A DNA stretch of 64,000 nt. Source: Acidobacteriota bacterium (GTDB lineage: Bacteria; Acidobacteriota; Holophagae; Acanthopleuribacterales; Acanthopleuribacteraceae). Position numbers and translations under genes: made by a program. A model generated the notes under the pieces. That model had not been told where the DNA came from and did no database searches. It was given only the letters and a program-made list of their open reading frames with translations. Each line of letters opens with the position of its first letter. Within the stretch, counting starts at the first letter, position 1. Below, piece by piece: positions 26,361 to 34,116 of the stretch. Location: assembly GCA_020637335.1 (NCBI GenBank), contig JACJWC010000001.1, forward strand, positions 186,001-250,000, read 5' to 3'.

Positions 26361-26387
26361 GGGAGGCTTGTGTCACACAAGCCTCCC
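26361..26387. terminator. Strong stem-loop between alaX-type gene and secreted protein gene
   Basis: Perfect inverted repeat GGGAGGCTTGTGT / ACACAAGCCTCCC with a single central base (in practice a 12-base-pair stem with three-base loop). There is no T-tract on either strand. It sits eight bases after the stop of the minus-strand secreted protein gene and 16 bases before the next minus-strand gene's start. Confidence 0.55.
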
Positions 26388-26394
26388 AATAAGG

Positions 26395-28416
26395 TCAGGG
26401 TTGCGGAATGGAGGGATTGGTATAGAGATAGGCCGGGTTGCTGCCCACCGGATTGCCGCGCAGAAACACAGCTACTGCTTTTTGGGTCGACCGCACACGA
26501 ATGGTGGCGTTGGGTGTTTCCGGGAAGAGACTGTCGAAAACGACCAGTTGTTTGGCTTTTGCGGCCAGGGCGGGATTGATATCGGCTTGGGCAATGATCA
26601 GGCCATTGGCGCCAATCAGATCGGCCGCAATCGCGCTGGGCGCTGTGCCGGTATTGACCAAAGCTAAGCCATCAAATACCAAACTCCGTTCGCCTGGATA
26701 AATCAGGAACTCGTTCTGGGCATCGGCCGTTTGATGGAAATGGGCACTAGCTCCGGTTGTTGTACTGGCCTTGTAACCGGCACTGACCGCAATGGCGGTG
26801 TCCCCGCTGATGCTGAAATGGCTTACCGTTCCGCTGGGGAACAAAGTTGCCTGGTCCATACTGAGCACCTGGCCTGCGTTTAGACCAATCGGAATCGGGG
26901 TTTGGGCAACGCCCTCGGCCGTGTAGGGGGTTAAATTAATGGCTGCCGCCGCATTTCCCGTGTTGTGAAACAGCAAAGTGGTGTTGAAGCCGGCGCCCGG
27001 TTTGGTCACGTGGGGTAGCCATCGCGTACCGGAAACACTGCGTTGAGGTTCCGTGACGTACAGGTATCCGGGCTCGGTTCCGGGCCGGGAACCGCGCAGG
27101 AAGACGGCGGATGCGGGTTGCGTGGAGGTAATTTCAATCAAAGGAGGCGGTTGCGGGAAAATACTATCGAATACGAGCAAGTATTTTTGGTGCGGGGCCA
27201 GGGTGGTGGTTAAGGTGATTTCATTCGAGGTTGTACCTAACGCTTTAGCTTTGAGGGTCGTATTGGCATTGCCCAGGTTGACCAGAGCCATGCCGTCAAA
27301 GACGACGTCCGGTTCACCGGGATAGACCCTAAAGACGGTGCCTGTCTCGGTCTGCTGTTGCACGTGGCAGGTGGCCCCTTCGCCAACGGCACGGTAAGCC
27401 GAGGTGATGGAAACCGAATCGTCTCCACTCATGGTCAGGTAGGAGACCGAATTGCCGCCGAATAGGGCGCTTTGACTTAGAGCGGAGACTTCACCGCTGC
27501 CCAGGGTTTGGGCAATATCGGGCAGCGTGCTGCCATCGCTCAAGTAGGGAGTCAAGCTTACGCTTTGTGAAGTGTTCCCATTGTTGCGCAAGAGCAGGGT
27601 CGTTTGGAACCCGCCGGTGGGTGAGGTGATGTGCGGGATGACCTTGGTCGTCGTCGGAGGCGGGTTGGATCCGCCCACATTGCGGAAAAATACGGTTTTT
27701 GTGTTGGTGATCTGACCGAGTGTTTCATTGGTGACGTAACTGATGTTCACCAGTGGGTGTTTGAGGCTGGGCTCGTAATAAACATAGCTTGTGGTATCGG
27801 TTTTGGTTACGACACTAAATCCAGAAACTGAAATGGTATCGGTGATTTTCTGGATACTTTTGATGCGCAGAACTTGGTAACTGGATCCTCCGGGCATAAT
27901 GACCGTGCCATAACCATCGGCGGTGGTTTGGCTGGTGACGGTGCGGTTCGCCGTGGCGCCCTGGGAGGTATAAGTCGCTGCAGCGGTATCCTGTAAATCA
28001 AAACCAAAACTAACCGGAAAGGTGAATATTTTTTGGGTATCACTGTAATGAACGATGATGTCGGGTGCGCCAACCCCGATCAGCACAAATTCCGAATTGT
28101 CGAGTTTCCAATAGGTGTAGCCAATTTCACTGCCGCCATCGGAATCGCGTTGGGCTAGGTTGGCATCGGGGAAGCTTGTGGCATAGGGGGTATCTCCGAC
28201 ATTGACAAAATCGATGGTGCGCGACACACCATCGGCGGTGAGATGGGAAAAATCCCACGTTTTGCTGGCGCCGCTCGGTCCCTCCATGGCCACAGCGGCA
28301 TTGCCGCGCACTAAGGAATAACTCTCGCCGGCCACCCACAGATTGCTGCGGTTCAGGACCGGCTGAGCAAAAACGTAAATTGAACTCAATAAAAGGAAAC
28401 AAAGCACTTTGTTCAT
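26395..28416 (-). CDS. Secreted protein with a tandemly duplicated C-terminal domain
   Basis: A 673-residue protein from ATG 28416 (GGAGG upstream) with a signal peptide MNKVLCFLLLSSIYVFAQ. Residues about 20-260 form one domain of unknown type. Two homologous copies of about 200 residues follow, the first starting VIPHITSPTGGFQTTLLLRN and the second WLPHVTKPGAGFNTTLLFHN. Each copy contains matching blocks (VSLTPYLSDG/INLTPYTAEG, YPGEPDVVFDGMALVN/YPGERSLVFDGLALVN, LVFDSIFPQ/LVFDSLFPE, AVFLRGSRPG/AVFLRGNPVG). Function unknown; likely cell surface or extracellular. It precedes the alaX-type gene but is separated by a stem-loop. Confidence 0.8.
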   Translation of the reverse strand: MNKVLCFLLLSSIYVFAQPVLNRSNLWVAGESYSLVRGNAAVAMEGPSGASKTWDFSHLTADGVSRTIDFVNVGDTPYATSFPDANLAQRDSDGGSEIGYTYWKLDNSEFVLIGVGAPDIIVHYSDTQKIFTFPVSFGFDLQDTAAATYTSQGATANRTVTSQTTADGYGTVIMPGGSSYQVLRIKSIQKITDTISVSGFSVVTKTDTTSYVYYEPSLKHPLVNISYVTNETLGQITNTKTVFFRNVGGSNPPPTTTKVIPHITSPTGGFQTTLLLRNNGNTSQSVSLTPYLSDGSTLPDIAQTLGSGEVSALSQSALFGGNSVSYLTMSGDDSVSITSAYRAVGEGATCHVQQQTETGTVFRVYPGEPDVVFDGMALVNLGNANTTLKAKALGTTSNEITLTTTLAPHQKYLLVFDSIFPQPPPLIEITSTQPASAVFLRGSRPGTEPGYLYVTEPQRSVSGTRWLPHVTKPGAGFNTTLLFHNTGNAAAAINLTPYTAEGVAQTPIPIGLNAGQVLSMDQATLFPSGTVSHFSISGDTAIAVSAGYKASTTTGASAHFHQTADAQNEFLIYPGERSLVFDGLALVNTGTAPSAIAADLIGANGLIIAQADINPALAAKAKQLVVFDSLFPETPNATIRVRSTQKAVAVFLRGNPVGSNPAYLYTNPSIPQP

Positions 28417-28619
28417 GAACTTATCCTCCAATCGACATAGCATAGCTAATCGGCGGAATGCGTGGCTAAGTTTAAGAAAAACAGCATGCTAAAAAAAATG
28501 AATGCTGGCTCCAGGTTGCTTTTGGTGTTTCCTGCCAAATAAATTTTGTGCATTTGGGAATAAAGCGGATTCTGGCAGCTGTTGCGTAAGTGTTCGGGTA
28601 GCTTTACCCCTCCATCACA

Positions 28620-28665
28620 CCCCACCGGTTCATCCCCTCACCCCGACCCGGTGGGGTTTTCGTTT
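28620..28665 (+). terminator. Rho-independent terminator without an assigned upstream gene
   Basis: CCCCACCGG (28620-28628), a 19-base loop, CCGGTGGGG (28648-28656), then TTTTCGTTT. It lies on the plus strand between two divergent genes, so no annotated plus-strand gene ends here. The region 28417-28619 otherwise shows no protein gene; it may hold a small RNA (see findings). Confidence 0.7.
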
Positions 28666-28694
28666 ATCATAGGGACCCATCAAAGGGGTGATGT

Positions 28695-29612
28695 ATGTTT
28701 TTGTGCTTATGTTGGTTTTGGCTAGTAGGGTCCGACCGGATGGCGGTTACTTTTGACGATCTGCCCGGTGTGGGGTTAAACCTTGAGAATCCGGAATACC
28801 TCTCGATTTTGGAGGGTATTGAAACCCATCTGAAAAAGGCCGGTATACCTTCGATCGGCTTTGTAAATGAAGGCAAGCTGGCGGTCGATGGTCAATATCA
28901 AGCGGAACGGCTTCAAGCGTTGCGCGGCTGGGCAGAGGCGGGCTTTTTGTTGGGCAACCACACCAAATCGCACATCAGTCTTAACCGCACACCGGCGGGG
29001 GTTTACATTACGGATATTCTGGAGGGTGAAAAAAGCATTGAAATTTTGATGGCGCACACCGGTCAAACGCAGCGCTACTTTCGCCACCCGTTTTTACATA
29101 CGGGCCGCGATGAATTGGTGCGCAATGCGGTCAATTCCTTTCTGGATTTGCGCCATTACACGGTTGCGCCTGTCACTATTGATAATGGCGAGTGGATTTA
29201 TGCGCGCGCCTACGATTCTGCTTTGGCCAAGGGTGATATGGACCAGGCCAAGCGCATCGTTGAGGATTATTTGGCCTATATGATTCGCAAGGTTCATTAT
29301 TTTGAGCAGCAGTCGCAGATCCTGTTTGATCGCAACATGGACCACATTCTGCTTCTGCACGCCAACCGACTGAACCGGGATCATGTCGGGTCGCTGCTTC
29401 AACGCATTTCCGATCTGGGTTACAGCTTTATTAGCCTGGACGAAGCGCTTCAAGATCCAGCCTATCAAACACCCGATGGTTATTTTGGACCTGCAGGTAT
29501 CACGTGGCTGCATCGCTGGGCCTTGGGCCAGGGCCACAAGGAAAAAATCTTGGCTGATGAACCTCAGGTTTCTCAATTTGTACTGGATTTGGCAGGTGTG
29601 GATGGCGAGTAA
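28695..29612 (+). CDS. Polysaccharide deacetylase (NodB homology) family protein
   Basis: A 305-residue carbohydrate esterase 4-like protein. The NodB catalytic features are present: TFDDLPG (D21, D22; catalytic base and metal ligand), GNHTKSH (HxxxH metal site) and YFRHPFLHTG. Family members remove N-acetyl or other acyl groups from chitin-like glycans or peptidoglycan. The N-terminus MFLCLCWFWLVGSD is hydrophobic but short, so it may be a cleaved signal peptide or anchor. AAAGGGG lies upstream of the ATG. It is a single gene with its own upstream terminator. Confidence 0.88.
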   Translation: MFLCLCWFWLVGSDRMAVTFDDLPGVGLNLENPEYLSILEGIETHLKKAGIPSIGFVNEGKLAVDGQYQAERLQALRGWAEAGFLLGNHTKSHISLNRTPAGVYITDILEGEKSIEILMAHTGQTQRYFRHPFLHTGRDELVRNAVNSFLDLRHYTVAPVTIDNGEWIYARAYDSALAKGDMDQAKRIVEDYLAYMIRKVHYFEQQSQILFDRNMDHILLLHANRLNRDHVGSLLQRISDLGYSFISLDEALQDPAYQTPDGYFGPAGITWLHRWALGQGHKEKILADEPQVSQFVLDLAGVDGE

Positions 29613-29640
29613 TCGCCGTTATTGACTGCTCAAAACACGT

Positions 29641-29646
29641 TATACT
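29641..29646 (+). promoter_or_regulatory. Possible -10 box of the glutamate-synthase-like gene
   Basis: TATACT lies 30 bases before the ATG at 29676. A TTGACT at 29622-29627 is only 13 bases upstream, shorter than the usual 16-18, so the promoter is tentative. Confidence 0.3.
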
Positions 29647-29675
29647 GACTTCCAAATCCCGCATTGGAGATCTGT

Positions 29676-31169
29676 ATGGTTGCTTGGTTATCCGGCTGGA
29701 ACTGGTTGTGGTTAATCCCCATCGGGCTTCTTTTGGTGGCCCTTTACGATATCTTTCAAAAGAAACACACGATTCTGCACAATTTCCCGATTGTCGGGCA
29801 TTTGCGCTACTGGTTGGAAACGATTGGACCCGAGCTGCGTCAGTATTGGGTCGCCAACGATAAAGAGGAACTGCCGTTTAACCGCTCCGAACGGGCTTGG
29901 GTTTACGCTTCCAGCAAGGGCCAGAACAATACTTTTGGGTTTGGTACGTCCGAACAAATCTACGGGACTGGTTATCCCATTATTAAAAATGCGGTTTTTC
30001 CCTATCCCGAAGTCAAAGCAATCGCCAAAAACGGGCATAGTGATGAAATTGCCAGCTTGAAAGTCATGGGCGAAATCCATAACCGTGCCAAACCGTTTAG
30101 GCCGACCTCTGTCATCAATATTTCCGCGATGTCCTTTGGTTCATTGGGTGCCAATGCAGTTCAGGCCTTGAATCTCGGCGCTAAGTTGGGTCATTGCTAT
30201 CACAACACAGGGGAGGGCGGGATTAGCAAATACCACTTGCAGGGCGGGGATTTGGTTTACCAGTTGGGTACCGGTTACTTTGGGTCACGCGATGATCAGG
30301 GAAAATTCCATTTGGATATGTTGGTCTCCTTGGTGGGCAGATGTGAACAAGTCAAAGCCATAGAGGTCAAGCTATCCCAAGGCGCCAAGCCGGGAAAAGG
30401 TGGGATTTTACCCGGCCGAAAAGTGACGGCTGAAATTGCTCACGCCCGCAAAGTACCGGCTTATAAAGACTGTATTTCTCCGAATGCCCATGCCGAATTT
30501 GATACAGTCGATGAATTAATCGATTTCGTCGAGAGAATTGCTTCGGCGACAGGGCTTCCGGTTGGCATCAAAAGTGCCGTTGGAAAAATGGATTTCTGGT
30601 ACGAGTTGGCGCGGCGTATGCGCGAACGCCAAGCTGGGCCGGATTACATCGCGATTGATGGCGGTGAGGGCGGGACGGGTGCCGCACCTTTGACTTTTGC
30701 CGACCATGTGTCCTTACCCTTCAAAATTGGCTTTGCGCGTGTTTACAAAGCCTTTCAGGATGAAAAAATGGCTTCTCGCGTGATGTGGATTGGGGCGGGC
30801 AAATTGGGATTTCCCGATCGGGCGGTCATCGCTTTTGCAATGGGTTGTGATCTGATTTATGTGGCCCGTGAAGCCATGTTGGCGATTGGCTGTATTCAGG
30901 CCCAAAAGTGTCATACGGATCATTGCCCAGCCGGTGTGGCGACCCAAAACAAATGGCTACAAGCCGGACTCAATCCCGAGGACAAGGCACAACGCATGGC
31001 GCGTTATTTGAAAAGTTTTCGCAAAGAGTTATTGTCGCTTGCCCATGCAGCTGGTTATGAACACCCACAACAGTTCACGGGCCGGGACATCGAATTTTGT
31101 ACCGGAGTCAACCAGTTCAGCGAACTGCGGGAGGTCATGGGTTACGAACGGGACACCATTTTCCTCTAG
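29676..31169 (+). CDS. FMN-binding glutamate synthase family protein, membrane anchored
   Basis: A 497-residue protein from ATG 29676 (GGAG 6 bases upstream). It starts with one membrane helix (WLWLIPIGLLLVALYDIF) and continues with the central FMN/Fe-S domain of glutamate synthase: INISAMSFGSLGANAVQAL, NTGEGGISKYH, VEVKLSQGAKPGKGG-like loop, IDGGEGGTGAAPL and the cluster motif CIQAQKCHTDHCPAG, where three cysteines can bind a 3Fe-4S cluster. The glutaminase domain of classical GltB is absent. Such stand-alone proteins are widespread and of uncertain substrate. It converges with the LysR gene, overlapping by four bases. Confidence 0.92.
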   Translation: MVAWLSGWNWLWLIPIGLLLVALYDIFQKKHTILHNFPIVGHLRYWLETIGPELRQYWVANDKEELPFNRSERAWVYASSKGQNNTFGFGTSEQIYGTGYPIIKNAVFPYPEVKAIAKNGHSDEIASLKVMGEIHNRAKPFRPTSVINISAMSFGSLGANAVQALNLGAKLGHCYHNTGEGGISKYHLQGGDLVYQLGTGYFGSRDDQGKFHLDMLVSLVGRCEQVKAIEVKLSQGAKPGKGGILPGRKVTAEIAHARKVPAYKDCISPNAHAEFDTVDELIDFVERIASATGLPVGIKSAVGKMDFWYELARRMRERQAGPDYIAIDGGEGGTGAAPLTFADHVSLPFKIGFARVYKAFQDEKMASRVMWIGAGKLGFPDRAVIAFAMGCDLIYVAREAMLAIGCIQAQKCHTDHCPAGVATQNKWLQAGLNPEDKAQRMARYLKSFRKELLSLAHAAGYEHPQQFTGRDIEFCTGVNQFSELREVMGYERDTIFL

Positions 31170-32083
31170 GCAAATTGTTCCGAGAGCCGACGCGCAACGA
31201 ATTGGGAGAGGGTCCGCACGGCCAGGGTCGGTTCGCGCTGGGCGGGGACGACCACATGGATCGGTTCGGGTTGTGGGCCCCATTCTTTTAAGACATGGAC
31301 CAGTTCGCCGCGCTGAATCGGTTCGCGGCACAAAAACTCGGGCATGATCGCCAATCCGTGACCGTGCAAGGTCAGGTGGCGGATGGCAAAAAAGTTATTG
31401 CCCTGAATGGCCGGGTCTGGGTTGAGCTCGATCCGACCGTTTGAGGAGAAAAGGGCAATCGGTTGGGTCCCGCCGCTTCCTGTAAATTTGATGAACGGAA
31501 CCTTTTCGATTTGGCCCGGGTCTTCCATGTTGGGGCAGCGATGCAGAAACTTAGGGCTGGCCACCAGCCAAAACCGCATGGTACCGACCCGACGGGCTTT
31601 GACGCTCTCGTCTGGCATGCGACCGATACGAATGGTCAGGTCAATGCCCTCTTCCACCAAATTCACCATGCGATTTGAAAAATGCAGGTCAAATTTGACA
31701 TTGCGGTGTTGGTCTGCAAATTCATCGACTAACTCCGTCACGACCAGCGTGCCAAAATCTTCGGGCGCGCCAATGCGAATCCGGCCCGAAATTTCTGTGG
31801 AAAACCGACCTACCTCGCGTGCGGCCGAATCTAAGGCAATCAGGTGGTCGTGAATTCCTTCGTAAAATAGACGTCCGGCTTCGGTTAATTGGAATCGCCG
31901 CGTTGTTCGGTAGATCAATTGCACACCCAATTGTTCTTCCAGAGCTGCCAGGTTTCGACTAACCCGGGATTTGGGCTGACGCAGGATTTTGGCTGCGCGT
32001 ACAAAACTACCCGCTTCCACCAAGGCTGAAAAAACGCGGGCCCGGTTGAGGTCCAATTCTGGATCTGCAAAGCGTTCTGGCAT
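31166..32083 (-). CDS. LysR-family transcriptional regulator
   Basis: A 305-residue LysR protein from ATG 32083 (AGGA six bases upstream). The N-terminal winged helix reads LNRARVFSALVEAGSFVRAAKILRQ, SRVSRNLAALEEQLGVQLIYRTTRRFQLTEAG. The remaining 210 residues form the effector-binding domain (SGRIRIGAPEDFGT, VEEGIDLTIRIG). It belongs to the branch often divergent from small redox or YceI-type genes. It is divergent from the yceI-like gene, and the 121-base gap holds a candidate binding site. The effector is unknown. Confidence 0.92.
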   Translation of the reverse strand: MPERFADPELDLNRARVFSALVEAGSFVRAAKILRQPKSRVSRNLAALEEQLGVQLIYRTTRRFQLTEAGRLFYEGIHDHLIALDSAAREVGRFSTEISGRIRIGAPEDFGTLVVTELVDEFADQHRNVKFDLHFSNRMVNLVEEGIDLTIRIGRMPDESVKARRVGTMRFWLVASPKFLHRCPNMEDPGQIEKVPFIKFTGSGGTQPIALFSSNGRIELNPDPAIQGNNFFAIRHLTLHGHGLAIMPEFLCREPIQRGELVHVLKEWGPQPEPIHVVVPAQREPTLAVRTLSQFVARRLSEQFA

Positions 32084-32103
32084 ACATTGTCCTATATTCT
32101 GCA

Positions 32104-32123
32104 ACAATTTTTCCTGATATTGT
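32104..32123. promoter_or_regulatory. Candidate LysR operator between lysR and yceI-like genes
   Basis: Inverted repeat ACAAT-N10-ATTGT in the divergent intergenic region. A T-N11-A type core with dyad symmetry is what LysR regulators usually bind. A second short dyad GACA-N9-TGTC follows at 32143-32159, nearer the yceI-like start. Confidence 0.4.
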
Positions 32124-32204
32124 ACTCTGGCAGAACAAGTGAGACAAAGCCATAATGTCATTCAACAGGGTATCTCTCCCTGAATCCCCTCAAGGAGTGT
32201 TGAA

Positions 32205-32795
32205 ATGAAAAGGATTCACGGTATTTTATTAGGTTTGTTGATCAGTACAGTTATTTTGGCGGCAGAGCCGCCCAAAGCCGGCACCTACTCGGTTGACCCC
32301 GCCCATAGCAAAGTTGGCTTTGAAGTGAGCCACCTGGTGATTGCCACGGTGGAAGGCCATTTCTCTGATTACGTTGGTCAAATCACGATTGGCGATAGCT
32401 TTGAAAAATCCCAATTTGAAGCAACGGTTCAAACGGGGTCTGTTTATACCGACCAAGCCGATCGCGATAAACACCTGCGCAGTGGTGATTTTTTTGATGC
32501 AGAAAAATTTCCAACCATGACGTTTAAATCGACGGGTATCAAAGGTTCGCCGGAAAATTTTGAAATTATGGGCGATCTCACCATTAAAGGCACAACGAAA
32601 CCGGTTGTTTTTAAGGCCAAATACACGGGGACAGTTGTTGATCCGTGGGGCAATACCAAAGCTGCTTTCCGCGCTTCTACGGACGTGAATCGCCACGATT
32701 TTGGTTTGAGTTGGAGCAAAATGATCGAGGCCGGTCCCGTGGTTGGTGATACGGTTACCATCGAATTGCGAATCGAAGCCAAGTTAGAAAAATAA
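32205..32795 (+). CDS. YceI family periplasmic lipid-binding protein
   Basis: A 196-residue protein with a signal peptide (MKRIHGILLGLLISTVILAAE). The mature part is the YceI lipocalin-like barrel: AGTYSVDPAHSKVGFEVSHL, HLRSGDFFDAEKFPTMTFKST, GDLTIKGTTKPVVF and the closing TVTIELRIEAKLEK. YceI proteins bind polyisoprenoids or amphiphiles in the periplasm and are often induced by stress. AAGGAG lies ahead of the ATG. It is divergent from lysR, the probable regulator, and ends at a strong terminator. Confidence 0.93.
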   Translation: MKRIHGILLGLLISTVILAAEPPKAGTYSVDPAHSKVGFEVSHLVIATVEGHFSDYVGQITIGDSFEKSQFEATVQTGSVYTDQADRDKHLRSGDFFDAEKFPTMTFKSTGIKGSPENFEIMGDLTIKGTTKPVVFKAKYTGTVVDPWGNTKAAFRASTDVNRHDFGLSWSKMIEAGPVVGDTVTIELRIEAKLEK

Positions 32796-32816
32796 TGCGG
32801 CTTTTACCGCCGGCCA

Positions 32817-32845
32817 AAAGGGCCCGCACAAGCGGGCCCTTTTTT
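32817..32845. terminator. Bidirectional Rho-independent terminator
   Basis: AAAAGGGCCCGC, loop ACAA, GCGGGCCCTTTTTT. Both sides carry A/T runs, so it can end the yceI-like transcript from the left and the cupin gene transcript from the right. Confidence 0.85.
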
Positions 32846-33605
32846 ATTGGGAACCCCCAAAACGGGCCATTGCTATTTCGTAATCTAGGATAGGTGCTTC
32901 AATCCATCCTTGCGCGGATAAAGGCCCAGTCGGGTCGACAAAAATCATGCTGTAGGCATTGCCAGGATTGGCGTAGGGTTTGGAAAACGGGAGCTCGGTC
33001 AAGGCGATATCCAAAGTGAAGGCTCGTTCGCTCTGGGCTACTAGCCAGTGGCCATTATGACGATCATCCGACATGGTCAATACATCACCGGGTCCCAAAA
33101 TGCGATCCATGTGCGGTTTTAATAAGACGTGGCCGTGGGTTTCTTCGGAAAATTGGCGATCAAAAGTGCGTACATGGAACCGGCCGGCAAGGATGAGATG
33201 CGCGCTGACCATTTGGTTATGAACGTGGGGCACGACCGCAGTACCTTTGGCATTGGCAAAAATTTTGGGCGCCAAGCGAACGGTTTGCGCCCCAAAGGCT
33301 TCAGTTTGGACGCGAAAAATTTTGGAACCCTGCTTGGGCAGTTGTTGTTGTGCGTACAAGTGTTCAAAATCCAGCAAGCGCAATAATTCTGCCAGATCAA
33401 TATCCTGGCACAGGGTTTGGACAGCATCCTGCCACATCATGGGATCCGTTTCAGCCTGACGCAGAGCGGTCGCCAAGGCCTGATGGCCCTGCCACCACGC
33501 ATTAACTGTTTTGGACTTTTGGCTCTCTGCTGACCAGCCCAATCGGCTAATGGCATAAATCCATCCCCATTGAATCAGGGATTGCAGAAAAACTTGGCGT
33601 TGCAT
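32844..33605 (-). CDS. Cupin-like protein of unknown function
   Basis: A 253-residue protein. Residues about 1-30 contain a weakly hydrophobic stretch (VFLQSLIQWGWIYAISRLGW) that could be a leader. From about residue 95 a cupin-type beta-barrel appears: VVPHVHNQMVSAHLILAGRFHVRTF contains the H-x-H of cupin motif 1, and HVLLKPHMDRILGPGDVLTMSDDRHNGHWLV contains a later histidine. This resembles metal-binding cupins such as cysteine dioxygenase relatives, but the enzyme class is not clear. It stands alone between two terminators. Confidence 0.7.
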   Translation of the reverse strand: MQRQVFLQSLIQWGWIYAISRLGWSAESQKSKTVNAWWQGHQALATALRQAETDPMMWQDAVQTLCQDIDLAELLRLLDFEHLYAQQQLPKQGSKIFRVQTEAFGAQTVRLAPKIFANAKGTAVVPHVHNQMVSAHLILAGRFHVRTFDRQFSEETHGHVLLKPHMDRILGPGDVLTMSDDRHNGHWLVAQSERAFTLDIALTELPFSKPYANPGNAYSMIFVDPTGPLSAQGWIEAPILDYEIAMARFGGSQ

Positions 33606-33752
33606 GGGGTCCTCGTCACGGAATAGCGTTTGACCGTTTCTTATTAGTTTTATAGCTTACAAGGAAGTTTTTTATCCTGGTCACCAAATCATTACAGAAA
33701 TCCATTTTTCCCCGAAGAATCCATATTGGGTTCAAATACATTAAAGAATTGA

Positions 33753-34069
33753 GTTGAGTGTCACATATTTGGTCAAGGAGACCACGCTGGTGAGCAGTTT
33801 TCCTTGTTTGGGTTAGGTTCGGATCCCGAAAAGTACCACCATCCTAACCATTTATTAGATACCCGTGCCACTGCGAGTCGCCTATCTCCGATACCGTTAC
33901 CGTTGGCAATGGTGGGACCGCGGCCTTTAACGGATCGTCCGGTGGTGTTGCTGGCCAAAAAGTAACGGGCACCTACGCCACAGCCTAACTCACCTTCCCC
34001 ATGGAAGCTGTGGCCAACGAAGCTGATCGGTTCGCAATCCTACTCGCCTTCCTGGCCGGTTGTCCTTAA
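33753..34069 (+). pseudogene. Decayed fragment of a secreted-type protein gene
   Basis: The 509-base stretch 33606-34114 has no intact gene. On the plus strand one frame reads GDHAGEQFSLFGLGSDPEKY and HHPNHLLDTRATASR up to about 33880; reading then continues better in another frame as SDTVTVGNGGTAAFNGSSGG and VAGQKVTGTYATA, is broken by TAA at 33986-33988, resumes LTFPMEAVANEADRF and ends at TAA 34067. The G/T/V-rich composition is that of extracellular repeat domains. One frameshift plus one in-frame stop indicate a relic. A terminator follows on the same strand. The original family is not recognised. Confidence 0.35.
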
Positions 34070-34091
34070 CCTTAACCCTTCAAACTGAAAC

Positions 34092-34116
34092 GGGGATGCC
34101 GAGGCACCCCTTTTTT
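34092..34116. terminator. Rho-independent terminator
   Basis: Stem GGGG(A)TGC/GCACCCC with loop CGAG followed by six T on the plus strand. On the minus strand it lies immediately after the propeller gene's stop and is followed by GTTTCAGTTT, so it may serve both directions. Confidence 0.6.

Noticed and set aside
29094..29576. 160-codon open frame antisense to the polysaccharide deacetylase gene
   Set aside because: Shadow of conserved coding sequence.
33773..33958. 61-codon minus-strand frame in the 33.6-34.1 kb gap
   Set aside because: The coding-like signal in this gap is on the plus strand; the minus-strand peptide is low in plausible structure.
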